Positions 1 to 9,177 of a DNA stretch of 64,000 bases are shown in pieces. Each line of letters opens with the position of its first letter. Within the stretch, counting starts at the first letter, position 1. A program made the position numbers and the translations under genes. Origin of the DNA: Bdellovibrionales bacterium (lineage in GTDB: Bacteria; Bdellovibrionota; Bdellovibrionia; Bdellovibrionales; JAMPXM01); assembly GCA_005808505.1 (NCBI GenBank), contig SYLX01000215.1:1-64000 (forward strand). Reading direction: 5' to 3'. The notes below the pieces were generated by a model. That model saw only the letters and a program-made list of their open reading frames with translations, did not search any database and had not been told where the DNA came from.

Positions 1-974
1 CGAGTCGCCTTCTTCCAAACCTCTTCTAAACCATTGCTCACGAAATTGGGGTATTCGTAACTCGGATAACGAGCCGTAATTTCGCGCATGAGCTTTTTTG
101 AAGTCGTCTCCGACAACGCTTGGCCGCGGCGAGGACGCTCTTTCTGAACGATCTCGAGCACGGTTTTCAAATATTGTTGCTGACGGCGAATCGAATCGAT
201 ATCGCCGGAACCTCCACGGCCCGTGTGCACGTACTTGGGTTTCATGGATTCTATTTCATCCATCCGCTGAATCCATGGCTTGATCAAACCGAGTTCAAGC
301 CAACTATGAAAACCTTGAGTGACAAGGTCGCCTACGAAAAGATGCTGATCGTACTCCACAACTACATGAGCTTCACTACAGCCTGCACCTAGGACGTGGG
401 CTTTAATCTTGAGTCCAGCGGCTGAAATCTCGGTTGTTTTCGATCCAAATGAATCGAGTTTAGGTTCATCCGCAGGATAATCTGGTTTGAATTTATCGAA
501 GAACCAACCCATACGCAGTTTGTGGACCGCAGGGACTAAAGCTTGAACTTGATCTGAGGTCACAACTTTAATCCCGCGTTTCTGAAATAGCGCGGCTCCG
601 TTAAACTTATCCGGATTAGGATGAAGGACCACTGCCAGAACCGCTTTCTTGCCCGTGATCTTCTCGGCAAGATTCACCATCTCTTCGGCAGCAGACAGTA
701 AGAATTGTGCATCAATGAGAATTAACCCTTCGGGTCCTTCGATCCAATAAGAGGTCGTGCGAAAGCCTTTCCAACTCGAAGTGTAGGAGCCAACGCGCCC
801 ATCTCCCGAAACGAAATTCACTTGAACATCTTTTGAAAGTTCGAAACGGGAGGCCTGGCTCATTTGCGTTTGGCTTTTCTCTGGAGCGACCGATTTGCTT
901 CCGCAGCTTGAGCTGATGAGGGCCGCTACGGCAATGAACAACGACGTCGTCACAAGACCAAACGTTCTCCGCAC
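1..974 (-). CDS. MBL-fold-like lipoprotein with degenerate metal site (partial, runs off the window)
   Basis: The frame stays open from a GTG at 974 to the window edge, about 324 codons, with an AAGGAG ribosome site seven bases before the GTG. The N-terminus is a signal peptide ending in a lipobox-like SSSC near residue 21, so the product is probably a lipoprotein. The body has the order of a metallo-beta-lactamase fold: a strand reading GLILIDAQF, a helix, then VVLHPNPDKFNG where active enzymes have HxHxDH, and later GCSEAHVVVEY and LFVGDLV. Only the first His and the Asp of HxHxDH remain, because the other ligands are Asn and Lys. The terminal YVHTGRGG replaces the usual PGH. It may be a non-catalytic or differently liganded MBL protein. 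The exact family is not recognised. Confidence 0.8.
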   Translation of the reverse strand, partial: MRRTFGLVTTSLFIAVAALISSSCGSKSVAPEKSQTQMSQASRFELSKDVQVNFVSGDGRVGSYTSSWKGFRTTSYWIEGPEGLILIDAQFLLSAAEEMVNLAEKITGKKAVLAVVLHPNPDKFNGAALFQKRGIKVVTSDQVQALVPAVHKLRMGWFFDKFKPDYPADEPKLDSFGSKTTEISAAGLKIKAHVLGAGCSEAHVVVEYDQHLFVGDLVTQGFHSWLELGLIKPWIQRMDEIESMKPKYVHTGRGGSGDIDSIRRQQQYLKTVLEIVQKERPRRGQALSETTSKKLMREITARYPSYEYPNFVSNGLEEVWKKAT

Positions 975-1115
975 GATCGCTCCTTTTTATTTAGCGGAAC
1001 GAGGGATGCGGTTCCGCTCTAAAAAGGATAACAAACGGGAATTTGCGTACCAAATTTTTCGGTTCGATCCGGACGTCCAACTAGATGACACACTCTATTA
1101 ATCCCATTTTCTTAG

Positions 1116-1146
1116 TTGTCAGAAGTCCTTCGCCTTTGGTGATAAT
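1116..1146 (+). promoter_or_regulatory. Possible sigma70-type promoter of the persulfide dioxygenase gene
   Basis: TTGTCA at 1116-1121 is followed after 19 bases by GATAAT at 1141-1146, and the gene starts 34 bases further on. The hexamers are good but the spacer is two bases longer than optimal, so this is tentative. Confidence 0.3.
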
Positions 1147-1179
1147 CCAAGGTTCCAGGACTAGTTGAGAGGATTAACC

Positions 1180-1866
1180 ATGCTTTTCCAGCAACTATTT
1201 GAAGCCTGTTCATCTACCTATACCTACATCGTGGGTGATGAACAGACTCGCGAAGCTATCATTATCGATCCCGTCCTAGAGACACTTGATCGCGATTTAA
1301 AACTCATCGATGAACTAGGCCTAAAGCTTCTTTATTCTCTCGAAACTCATATACACGCGGATCACGTTACAAGCAGCGGGCGTATCGCCGATGTTACCGG
1401 CGCCCAAATTGTTGTTGGCGAAAACGCGCACGTCGGCTGCAGGGCGATGAAAATTGCCGACGGAGAAACACTCAACTTCGGGAAATACACTTTGCGAGCC
1501 ATCGCGACGCCGGGTCATACGCCCTGCTCGATGAGTTACTACGTCGAAGATCGCGTTTTTACGGGTGACACATTGCTGATTCGTGGAAACGGGCGCACTG
1601 ATTTTCAAGGCGGTTGTCCGGAGAAACTTTATCGCAACGTCACGACGAAGCTTTTTGGACTTCCCGAGGAGACGCTGGTCTACCCAGGACACGATTACAA
1701 AGGTTTCACGAGTTCCACGATCGGCTGCGAAAAGAAATACAACGCAAGACTCGGGCAACAAAGAACGCTCAACGAATTCGTCGAGATCATGAAGAACTTA
1801 GCGCTCCCCCCGCCTAAAAAAATTGATATTGCCGTCCCCGCAAATCTGCAATGCGGGCGCGTTTAA
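1180..1866 (+). CDS. Persulfide dioxygenase-like MBL-fold hydrolase (ETHE1 family)
   Basis: The 228-residue protein has the MBL iron site THIHADH (57-62), PGHTPCSMSY with His 113, and Asp 130 in GDTLLIRGNGRTDF. That last motif and the compact length are typical of ETHE1-type persulfide dioxygenases, which oxidise glutathione persulfide to sulfite and glutathione with O2 and one mononuclear iron. A final metal-binding YPGHDY lies near residue 170. The ATG at 1180 follows AGAGGA by seven bases and is preferred to in-frame starts upstream. The gene stands alone, with no rhodanese or sulfide:quinone reductase nearby. Confidence in the family is high. The substrate is by homology only. Confidence 0.88.
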   Translation: MLFQQLFEACSSTYTYIVGDEQTREAIIIDPVLETLDRDLKLIDELGLKLLYSLETHIHADHVTSSGRIADVTGAQIVVGENAHVGCRAMKIADGETLNFGKYTLRAIATPGHTPCSMSYYVEDRVFTGDTLLIRGNGRTDFQGGCPEKLYRNVTTKLFGLPEETLVYPGHDYKGFTSSTIGCEKKYNARLGQQRTLNEFVEIMKNLALPPPKKIDIAVPANLQCGRV

Positions 1867-1979
1867 GTTTTCCCGATTTTGTACGAATCATGATGTTTGA
1901 ATCAAAGCTCTGAGGCGCCTCCGCGCCCTCCTTGCGAGAAACTACCCAAATGAGGCAAGTTGCTCGCTAGGAGGAGCTG

Positions 1980-2792
1980 ATGGCCGAGTGGCGATACGGA
2001 TTTGGTTGGACGGAAAAAGAACTCGAAGCGCGCTTAGCCCGGGTCAAATCGGCTGGTCTTAACTTCCCTATGACGGGGCCCGAGAGCCAGGAAGGTAAGA
2101 ACTGGCGTCGCTACTACTCCGAATCGATCATCGCGAAAGAGAAACCGGGCCCACCGATTGCCGAAGGCCCTTTCTACATCGCTTGGAAAGCCATTAAAGA
2201 ATATCAATTCTCAGATCCCGGGATCGTGGTGGGTCATTTCAATCCAAATGATCCCGTCGATGGCCGATCGATGTTGCTCGAACTCAAAGTTCTGGGTTTA
2301 CGATATTTGTGTGGCGTTCGGGTCACTGCGGTCCGCGAAGAACATCGACACAACGAAACTCAGTATGCATTTCGCTATGAAACGCTCGAAGGGCACATCG
2401 AAGTTGGTAGTGAATGGTTCTTCCTCACAAAACGTCACGATAGCGGCGAGATTTGGTTTCGAATCTCAGCGTCGTGGCGGCCTGGACATTTCCCGAACTG
2501 GTGGAGCCGTGTCGGCTTCGAAATGGTAGGCCGTCGTTACCAGCTTGCTTGGCATCGACTCGCCTATCTTCGTTTACGACAAATTGTTGGCGATCACGGA
2601 CGAGATCTCGTGCCGATTCCCTACGGCGAAAAGCTTGTTCACACGGGCGCCGAAATTTCCAACTCCGACATTTGGGTCTTGAACGTGCCGAATCCGACCG
2701 AGCGCGTACGCCAAGCAGGAAAGGATAATAACCTATGTCCAGACTCCGAAGTGGAGACGTCGTCGTTATCACCGGGGCATCAACCGGGATAG
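1980..2792 (+). CDS. DUF1990 domain protein
   Basis: The 270-residue protein matches the DUF1990 (UPF0548) pattern. It has an N-terminal NWRRYYSES region, a middle GRSMLLELKVLGLRYLCGVR, and near the end FAF/GTL-like FRYETLEGHIEVG, VWFRISASWRP and RRYQLAWHRLAYLR. Proteins of this family are soluble and have no assigned function. A GGAGGAG ribosome site sits just before the ATG. The last 55 or so residues extend beyond the recognisable domain, and the final 58 bases overlap the start of the downstream SDR gene in another frame, so the two are translationally linked. No signal peptide or membrane segment is visible. Confidence 0.82.
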   Translation: MAEWRYGFGWTEKELEARLARVKSAGLNFPMTGPESQEGKNWRRYYSESIIAKEKPGPPIAEGPFYIAWKAIKEYQFSDPGIVVGHFNPNDPVDGRSMLLELKVLGLRYLCGVRVTAVREEHRHNETQYAFRYETLEGHIEVGSEWFFLTKRHDSGEIWFRISASWRPGHFPNWWSRVGFEMVGRRYQLAWHRLAYLRLRQIVGDHGRDLVPIPYGEKLVHTGAEISNSDIWVLNVPNPTERVRQAGKDNNLCPDSEVETSSLSPGHQPG

Positions 2793-3610
2793 GTCGCGCG
2801 GTAGCGCTTGAATTTGCGAAACGACGTTGCCGTTTGATTCTCGCCGCTCGCCGAATCGAGAGGCTCAACGAAGTGGCGCGTGAGTGTGAGAAGTTGGGCG
2901 CCGAATGCTTATCGATTTCAACCGATGTCAGTCGCGCTGAAGATGTGCAGCTTCTGGCTGATGAAGCCATCAACCATTGGGGTCAGCTCGATGTTTGGAT
3001 CAACAACGCAGGTGTGGGCGCTATCGGATCATTCACCGAGGTTCCACTTCGCGAACATCAGCAGGTTTTAGAAACAAATCTTTTTGGATACCTTCATGGC
3101 GCGCACGCCGCTTTAAAAGTTTTCAAACGCCAGAAGCGTGGCGTGCTCATCAACAACGCTTCCGTTTGCTCGCGGCTCGCAACGCCTTATCTCGCTTCGT
3201 ACAACGCTTCGAAGTTCGCGATACGGGGTTTAACACATAGCCTAAGGCAAGATTTAGCTGTCGAGGGACTCAGGGATGTTCACGTCTGTCAGATCAATCC
3301 CGGCGTCATTGATACTCCCGCTTTTCAGAGCGCCGGCAATTACAGCGGAAAACCTTTACGTATTCGAATCCCCATGACTAAGCCCGAAACGGTCGCGCGA
3401 AAAATTGTTTCGCTGGTTGAGCGTCCTCGACGTGAAGTCTTTGTCGGCCCGCTCACGGGAATCGGCACCTTGGCGTACACGCTCCTCCCGGCATTCACCG
3501 GCGCCTTCTTGGTTTGGGGAATGAAGCGTTTGTATTTTAACGCCGACGGTAATCAGCCGGCTAAATCAGGTAACGTCTTGCGTCCGTCTCCTTCTGAGAC
3601 GTTCAACTAA
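2735..3610 (+). CDS. Short-chain dehydrogenase/reductase
   Basis: This is a classical SDR of 291 residues. The NAD(P)-binding TGASTGIG motif is at 13-20 and NNAG at 90-93. The catalytic residues are Asn 115, Ser 143, Tyr 156 and Lys 160 (YNASK). Arg 39-40 after the second strand (AARR) favours NADPH. A C-terminal hydrophobic stretch (GTLAYTLLPAFTGAFLVWG, about 243-261) may attach it to the membrane. The start lies 58 bases inside DUF1990, with AAAGGA about eight bases upstream. The substrate cannot be deduced. Pairing with DUF1990 suggests a joint role in modifying a small or lipidic molecule, which is inference. Confidence 0.9.
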   Translation: MSRLRSGDVVVITGASTGIGRAVALEFAKRRCRLILAARRIERLNEVARECEKLGAECLSISTDVSRAEDVQLLADEAINHWGQLDVWINNAGVGAIGSFTEVPLREHQQVLETNLFGYLHGAHAALKVFKRQKRGVLINNASVCSRLATPYLASYNASKFAIRGLTHSLRQDLAVEGLRDVHVCQINPGVIDTPAFQSAGNYSGKPLRIRIPMTKPETVARKIVSLVERPRREVFVGPLTGIGTLAYTLLPAFTGAFLVWGMKRLYFNADGNQPAKSGNVLRPSPSETFN

Positions 3611-3676
3611 TTCTGTACTCGGCCCTCAGCCGCGGCTTCACCTCTGCCGATAAAAATCTATCCGAGGTCGAATGCC

Positions 3677-5002
3677 GTGGCGATGTTCCATCATGCAAAC
3701 TATTACCCAATCCTAGTTTCATCTCTGCAGGTTGATCGTCCCGTGCCTTTCGACTGCTACGCAAGGCTCAATAAATTCAAACTTATCCAGTGGATCACCA
3801 AAGGGGAAATGTTCACGCTCGAAAAAGCGCAGAAGGTCGCCTCAGGATCCATGAAAGACATCTACGTTCTCACGGCTCAAAAAGAGGCGTACTTCGACTT
3901 TCTGGACGGATTTCTCGGCAGCTCCGAAGGCAAACAAACCTTGGAAGCACTCAAAGTGGCAGACCCCGCAACGCTTGTGGGAATCCCAACACCCGACGAA
4001 TACAAACTAAAATCGTGGATGGATCGTCCCAGCTCTTCGCAAGCGGAACCTTTATCAGTCGTCCCGCAAGAAGCATTATCTGAAACGCCTCCGGAATCGG
4101 GCAATGATGAGAAAACCCACGTTGATGGCCTAGCCTCGACTCAAGAGCCTCAGAGCGAAACGATCGTTGTGAGTCCCGAATCCTCGAGCGAGATGGTGAA
4201 GAAGATCATCGAGAATTCTACGCTGAAGATCGTTGATGAACTGCGCAAGGTGACCGGACCAAGCGCGGAAGAACACTTCGAAACCAAGCTCACCAACGCA
4301 ACCCTTGTGCTGAAAGAAGAAATTATTCGCGTTCGCGGTTACGTTGACAAAGAAGCTCAAGCGAAGCGTCTTGTAACTTCTGGTGAAAAACTAAGTCAGC
4401 GACTCGAACATGCCTTGGTCTCTTTGAAAGAAGCTAATGGGGCTTCACCGGCTCTGTTGGCGCTTGTGAAATCCCTGCGGGAAAATTCGAAACCTCATTT
4501 CGAAGAACTTGAACAGGTTTTGGTTTCGACCCGACCGCCTGCCTCAAGCACCGGAAATTCAGATGAACTTCAACGACTTAAAGAAGAACTTAGGCACAAA
4601 GAGCGCCTTCTCTTGGCAGCGCAAAAAGAAAACGGAGAGCTCACGCAACGAATCGAGGACCTCCGCCAAAAGGGGCATGTCATTTTCAAGAAATTAGAAG
4701 GCGCGCTCGAAGAACTCGATCAATTGAAGCGAAAAGATCGACTCGTTGAAACCAAAAACGAAGGCGCACAAAACGCTGTTAAGAACTTGCAAGCGCAGAT
4801 CGAGAAACTGACTCGCACGAACGAAGATCTTCGCCACGAGAAGCTGACCTACTTGAAACAAGCGAATGAAGCTCAAGAACAGCGTCGCGCTCTCAATGCG
4901 AAAGCTGAACACTTAGCACGTCAAATTCAGGCCCGCGATCAAACCATTGAGGAGCTGAAACTCAAGCTCCAACAACTCGTTCCGAAAAGCCAAGCCAGCT
5001 GA
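3677..5002 (+). CDS. Cytoplasmic coiled-coil protein with a small N-terminal globular domain
   Basis: The 441-residue protein has no recognised family. Residues about 8-95 form a compact domain (YYPILVSSL, FDCYARLNKFKLIQW, KDIYVLTAQ, YFDFLDGFLGS). This resembles the N-terminal domain that precedes HD-GYP or other signalling modules in Bdellovibrio-type regulators, a resemblance recalled rather than computed. A Pro/Ser/Glu-rich linker follows (about 115-165), then a helical region. Residues 290-435 form a long heptad-rich coiled coil dominated by Leu, Glu, Lys and Gln. The start is a GTG two codons before an ATG, and no strong ribosome site is present. The next gene (alkC-like) begins 48 bases downstream on the same strand. 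A role as a scaffold or signalling partner is possible. Confidence 0.7.
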   Translation: MAMFHHANYYPILVSSLQVDRPVPFDCYARLNKFKLIQWITKGEMFTLEKAQKVASGSMKDIYVLTAQKEAYFDFLDGFLGSSEGKQTLEALKVADPATLVGIPTPDEYKLKSWMDRPSSSQAEPLSVVPQEALSETPPESGNDEKTHVDGLASTQEPQSETIVVSPESSSEMVKKIIENSTLKIVDELRKVTGPSAEEHFETKLTNATLVLKEEIIRVRGYVDKEAQAKRLVTSGEKLSQRLEHALVSLKEANGASPALLALVKSLRENSKPHFEELEQVLVSTRPPASSTGNSDELQRLKEELRHKERLLLAAQKENGELTQRIEDLRQKGHVIFKKLEGALEELDQLKRKDRLVETKNEGAQNAVKNLQAQIEKLTRTNEDLRHEKLTYLKQANEAQEQRRALNAKAEHLARQIQARDQTIEELKLKLQQLVPKSQAS

Positions 5003-5050
5003 TTCGACAGCTAAGAGAGCTTGGAAGATCCGGTGCGCCCGTGCTAATCG

Positions 5051-6163
5051 ATGCACATGGAACCTTTTAAAAACCTACTTGGTCTTCCGGCAGCATCTCG
5101 AATCTCGAAGGCTGTTAAGCGCGCCCATCCTTCCTTTCACGACACGGCCTTTCTTAAAAATCTCAAAGCCGAGTTGGAGCCTCTTGAACTTAAACAACGT
5201 ATGATGCTCTTAACTGAGCGCCTTGAGCGATGCCTGCCTGAAGATCCGCGAGAAAGCTTCCGCATCCTCGAAGACTCACTTAAGATGTCGGAAACTGACG
5301 CTATCGGTTTATCAGGGTTTCCTGTGTGGCCGCTAACGCATTTTGTTGCGCAGAACGGTCAACGGCATTTCGAACTTTCGATGCGAGCCCTCAGCGCGAT
5401 GACAAAAGTTTTCAGCGCCGAATTTGCGATTCGTCCTTTTCTCATCAACGACGAAATACGCTCTTTACGTCAATTGCAGAAATGGACCGAGCATGAGAAC
5501 GAACATTTGCGAAGACTCGCGAGTGAAGGATCGCGTCCCTTGCTTCCCTGGGGAATAAAGCTTACGGAGTTCGTAAAATCGCCGGAGAAAACTTGGCCGA
5601 TCCTAGCGGCCCTCCGAGATGATGAGTCTAAATACGTGCAGAAGTCGGTTGCGAATCACCTGAACGATCACTCAAAGAATCACGGGGACTGGCTCATCAA
5701 GCGTCTAGGTACCTGGAGGAAGGATTCAACCCTCAGGCCAACAGGCGAATGGATCATTCGGCACGCGACGCGGACGTTGGTGAAGAAAGGGCATCCTGGC
5801 GCCCTGCTTCTTCATGGCGTTAAGCCCCTCACGCTGAATCGTGTGAAAACGGAGTTGCTAACGAAGAAGGTCAAGCTCAACACTTCGCTCGAAGTCAGAG
5901 TTCATTTGCAGAATTCCACGCCTGAAGATGTGAATTTGATCGTCGATATCGAAATATCGTTCTTGAAGGCGAACGGAAAACATAGTCCAAAAGTATTCAA
6001 AGGGAAGAAGCTTATCCTTGCGGCGGGCGCTAAGGGTCGCATTCTCCTAAAAGTTCCTCTTCGCAAGGTAACGACGCGCAGGTACTACGCGGGAAAACAA
6101 AAAGGCTCCGTTTTGATTAACGGAGCCCGACAAAAAGAATTTTCGTTTGAGCTTCTTACTTAG
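5051..6163 (+). CDS. DNA alkylation repair glycosylase, AlkC-like with C-terminal Ig-like domain
   Basis: The 370-residue protein contains the helical HEAT-like repeat core of the AlkC/AlkD superfamily. The AlkC hallmark LRRLASEGSRPLLPWG lies at about 153-168, with further helical pairs to residue 260. These glycosylases remove positively charged 3-methyladenine and 3-methylcytosine lesions from DNA without base flipping. Residues about 262-370 are beta-rich (LEVRVHLQNST, VNLIVDIEISFL, GRILLKVPLRKVTTRRYYAG) and look like the Ig-like domain known at the C-terminus of AlkC proteins. ATG codons at 5051 and 5057 are both possible starts. The 3' end overlaps the opposing oligopeptidase gene by eight bases. 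Confidence 0.85.
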   Translation: MHMEPFKNLLGLPAASRISKAVKRAHPSFHDTAFLKNLKAELEPLELKQRMMLLTERLERCLPEDPRESFRILEDSLKMSETDAIGLSGFPVWPLTHFVAQNGQRHFELSMRALSAMTKVFSAEFAIRPFLINDEIRSLRQLQKWTEHENEHLRRLASEGSRPLLPWGIKLTEFVKSPEKTWPILAALRDDESKYVQKSVANHLNDHSKNHGDWLIKRLGTWRKDSTLRPTGEWIIRHATRTLVKKGHPGALLLHGVKPLTLNRVKTELLTKKVKLNTSLEVRVHLQNSTPEDVNLIVDIEISFLKANGKHSPKVFKGKKLILAAGAKGRILLKVPLRKVTTRRYYAGKQKGSVLINGARQKEFSFELLT

Positions 6164-8309
6164 CTTTTATATCCGTTTTACCTTCGAGCATAAGTAGGAA
6201 AGCATAGCGAAGAGCCGTTTCCTTAAGTCGCTCGAATCGACCCATCTTTCCGCCGTGACCAGCTTCCATGTTTGTTTGGAAAAGCAGAAGGTTTTGGTCC
6301 GTTTTCTTTTCTCTTAATTTCGCCACCCATTTCATTGGCTCCCAGTATTGCACTTGGGAATCATGGAACCCCGTCATCACGAGCAAGTTGGGATACGCCT
6401 TAGCTTCTACGTTGTCGTAAGGCGAATATGATTTGATGTACGTATAGGCTTTCTTCTCCGCTGGATTCCCCCACTCGTCGAATTCTCCAGTGGTCAGCGG
6501 GATACTCGTGTCGAGCATTGTTGTAACCACGTCAACAAACGGAACAAGGGCGATCATACCGTTATAGAGATCGGGTCTCATGTTCATGACTGAGCCTATG
6601 AGCAAACCACCGGCACTTCCACCCATCGCGTACGTGTGGGCAGGTGATGAGATGCCTTTTGTATGGAGGGCTTCGGTCGCGCTGATGAAATCAGTGAACG
6701 TGTTCAGCTTCTTGTCTTGTCGGCCATTTAAGTACCAGCTGCGGCCCATTTCGGATCCGCCACGCACGTGCGCGATCGCGTACACGAAACCGCGATCGAG
6801 AAGGCTTAACTCGTTGAGATTGAAGTCAGGCTCCATCGAGTATCCGTAAGAACCGTAACCGTAAACGAGCAAAGGCGTTGCAGCCGAAAGTGAAGTCGAC
6901 TTCCGGTAGACGAGGGAGATCGGGACCATCGTGCCATCTTTTGCATTGGCGAAAATCCGCTGCGAAACGTAGTCGGCGGACGAGAAGCCACCCGGAATTT
7001 CGTTCTGCTTGATCAACTTATGTTTGTGATCAGCGAAGTTAAATTCGTAGACGGTAAAAGGAGTCGTCATGGACTCGTAATCATAACGTAGGACGTTCGT
7101 GTCATATTCGCGGTTATCTCCAATGAAGACCGTGAATACAGGGTCGTGGAATGTAGGAAGAAAGCTTTTTTTCGTCGCTCTTTCAATTACGTTCAACCGG
7201 GTGAGACCGTTATTTCGCTCCTGCAAGACCAGGTGATTCTTAAAGACGGCGAAATTGGAGATCAAAGTGTCTTTGCGGTGAGGAACCACGTCTTTCCAAG
7301 CGGAGAGCGATGTGTTCTTGTATGGGACTTCCATCAAACGGAAGTTTTCGGCTTTATGGTTCGTTCTAACATAGAAGCGATCTCCGCCGTCTTCCACGGA
7401 GTATTCAAGACCTCGCTTACGAGGTTGAAAGACTTTAAACTCACCGGTGGGTTGGCGTGCATCTAGGTAACGAGTCTCTTGGCTAACTGTGCTGTGCGAG
7501 TAAATGAAGATGAACTTTTGGGATAAGCTCGACTGAACTTGTACGTTAAAGGTTTCATCCTTTTCGTGAAAGACAAGAGCGTCTTTTACGTTCGGAGCTT
7601 GCGCGATCTGGTGACGGTAGATCCACTGTGAGCGCAATGTCGTGAGATCTTGTTTCGAGTAAAAGATAGTTTTGCTATCAGCACTCCAAGCGAGATTGCC
7701 GGTCACATCGGGAATAATGTCTTTTAAAACTTCACCACTTGCGAGATCGATGAAACGGATCGTGTAAATGCGACGTCCAACAGTGTCTTCAGCGAAGGCG
7801 AGCAGTCGTGCATCGGGACTAACCACAACGTTTGAGACGCTGAGAAAGCCTTGACCCGTAAAACGTTTGTTGACGTCGAGAATCACTTCTTCTGTGCCCG
7901 CTTCTCCTTTTTTACGGCAGAAAATCGGGAACTCTTTTCCCGCCTCGAAGCGACGATAGTAGTAGTACTCGCCCTCTTTCACGGGGGCGGAGGAATCGTC
8001 AGGTTTGATGCGACTTTTAAGCTCCGCAAAAAGCTTTTCTTGTAAGGGTTCAAGCGGCTTCATCACGGATTTGACGTAGGCATTTTCCGCGTTGAGATGA
8101 GAGGCGACTTTTGGATTCTCGCGATCTTTCATCCAAAAGTAATCATCGATGCGAATATCACCATGCTTCTCGAGCTTCGTCGCTTGTTTCTCTGCCACAG
8201 GAGGTTTTGCGGCTACTTGCGCTTGGGCGGATTCGATAGCGGGTTTTGACGAACATGATAAAAAACTTGTCGAGGAAAGAAGTGCCGCGAAACAAAGTAG
8301 CTTACGCAT
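6156..8309 (-). CDS. Oligopeptidase B-like prolyl oligopeptidase (S9A), predicted lipoprotein
   Basis: The 717-residue protein has the standard architecture of family S9A: a seven-bladed propeller domain (about 40-430) and a C-terminal alpha/beta-hydrolase domain. The catalytic triad is visible as Ser 565 in GGSAGG, Asp 650 in TGFHDSQV and His 685 in EAGHGGKMGR. The conserved YGSYGYSMEP and VRGGSEMGR loops favour oligopeptidase B, which cuts short peptides after basic residues. The N-terminus MRKLLCFAALLSSTSFLSCSS is a signal peptide with a lipobox (FLSC), so the enzyme is exported, unlike cytoplasmic PtrB. The gene converges with the alkC-like gene. Confidence 0.92.
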   Translation of the reverse strand: MRKLLCFAALLSSTSFLSCSSKPAIESAQAQVAAKPPVAEKQATKLEKHGDIRIDDYFWMKDRENPKVASHLNAENAYVKSVMKPLEPLQEKLFAELKSRIKPDDSSAPVKEGEYYYYRRFEAGKEFPIFCRKKGEAGTEEVILDVNKRFTGQGFLSVSNVVVSPDARLLAFAEDTVGRRIYTIRFIDLASGEVLKDIIPDVTGNLAWSADSKTIFYSKQDLTTLRSQWIYRHQIAQAPNVKDALVFHEKDETFNVQVQSSLSQKFIFIYSHSTVSQETRYLDARQPTGEFKVFQPRKRGLEYSVEDGGDRFYVRTNHKAENFRLMEVPYKNTSLSAWKDVVPHRKDTLISNFAVFKNHLVLQERNNGLTRLNVIERATKKSFLPTFHDPVFTVFIGDNREYDTNVLRYDYESMTTPFTVYEFNFADHKHKLIKQNEIPGGFSSADYVSQRIFANAKDGTMVPISLVYRKSTSLSAATPLLVYGYGSYGYSMEPDFNLNELSLLDRGFVYAIAHVRGGSEMGRSWYLNGRQDKKLNTFTDFISATEALHTKGISSPAHTYAMGGSAGGLLIGSVMNMRPDLYNGMIALVPFVDVVTTMLDTSIPLTTGEFDEWGNPAEKKAYTYIKSYSPYDNVEAKAYPNLLVMTGFHDSQVQYWEPMKWVAKLREKKTDQNLLLFQTNMEAGHGGKMGRFERLKETALRYAFLLMLEGKTDIKAK

Positions 8310-8369
8310 GATGACCTCGGTTGTCTGAAGGAATGAGTGACAACAGGTTCAACGCTTCCGGAATGAAAG

Positions 8370-9050
8370 TCAAAGTCGCCGACGCTCGCGTGAGAGCACA
8401 CCGACAGAAAGATGAAACGAGGGAGTTAAAGCACGAGCTTTATGCCACCAACCCGCAGGGATGTAGAGCACGTCGCCTGCTTTGAGGTGACATCGAACTT
8501 CAGCTCCTTGAAAGTGATTGGCAAAGTCTATTTTTTCGGGGAGTTCAACGCGATTGAGCGATGGAATCACTTTTGGTTCACGTAGATAAAACTCCTTTTC
8601 TCCCGAACTCTGAATCACGAAGACTTCTTCGAGATCGTAATGCCAATCGAAACCTTCTTCGCCTGCAGGGGTAACGTAGAGCTGAATATCCACCGGATCG
8701 TGAAAAAATTCTTCGAAGTCTAAGCCAATCTTTGCGAGTGCTGGATGCGCCTTCTCAGAATGTCGCACCAGGATGGTGTAACCCTCATCGAACGCTCGAT
8801 GCGCACGATTAAAATCGAGACTACCTGACGTGAGAGCCGGGTCATCCGGCAGTCGCCCCTTGCGCGCGACCCAACAGTTGAAGCCACTCTCCTTATTTTG
8901 ATTTGCGAAAATTTCCAACAAGAGTGGCCAAGAGATAAGCTTTCGGAATTCGAGCGCCGTAGCTGGAGCGGCAAAAGGCTTTTGGAACAAATAGTCCCGC
9001 TTGAATTCGGTAAAGGTTAAAGGAGAGAGAATCTGTTCTAGGATCGCCAT
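8370..9050 (-). CDS. Cupin-like JmjC-domain 2-oxoglutarate/iron oxygenase
   Basis: The 226-residue protein carries the double-stranded beta-helix iron site of the bacterial cupin_4/JmjC group: His 137 and Asp 139 in FDWHYDLEEVF, then His 203 in IPAGWWHKA, preceded by LKAGDVLYIP. Such enzymes hydroxylate protein or tRNA side chains using 2-oxoglutarate, but the substrate here is unknown. An in-frame TTG at 9059 is possible, but the ATG at 9050 is the more usual start. There is no signal peptide, so it is cytoplasmic. A divergent aldo/keto reductase gene starts 128 bases away. Confidence 0.82.
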   Translation of the reverse strand: MAILEQILSPLTFTEFKRDYLFQKPFAAPATALEFRKLISWPLLLEIFANQNKESGFNCWVARKGRLPDDPALTSGSLDFNRAHRAFDEGYTILVRHSEKAHPALAKIGLDFEEFFHDPVDIQLYVTPAGEEGFDWHYDLEEVFVIQSSGEKEFYLREPKVIPSLNRVELPEKIDFANHFQGAEVRCHLKAGDVLYIPAGWWHKARALTPSFHLSVGVLSRERRRL

Positions 9051-9177
9051 TGAGATCAACCACTGGAAGATTCCGAGTCAGGCGTCAATGATCAAGCGCA
9101 GCCTTTATTGATTCAGCACATTTTCCTCCCTACGATGGCGCCCGTCCGCTCATTCGAGCGAAAAAAAGGAGAAGCGA

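Noticed and set aside
895-1101. 68-residue plus-strand ORF near the start
   Set aside because: It is antisense to the start of the MBL lipoprotein gene and shows no features of a real protein.
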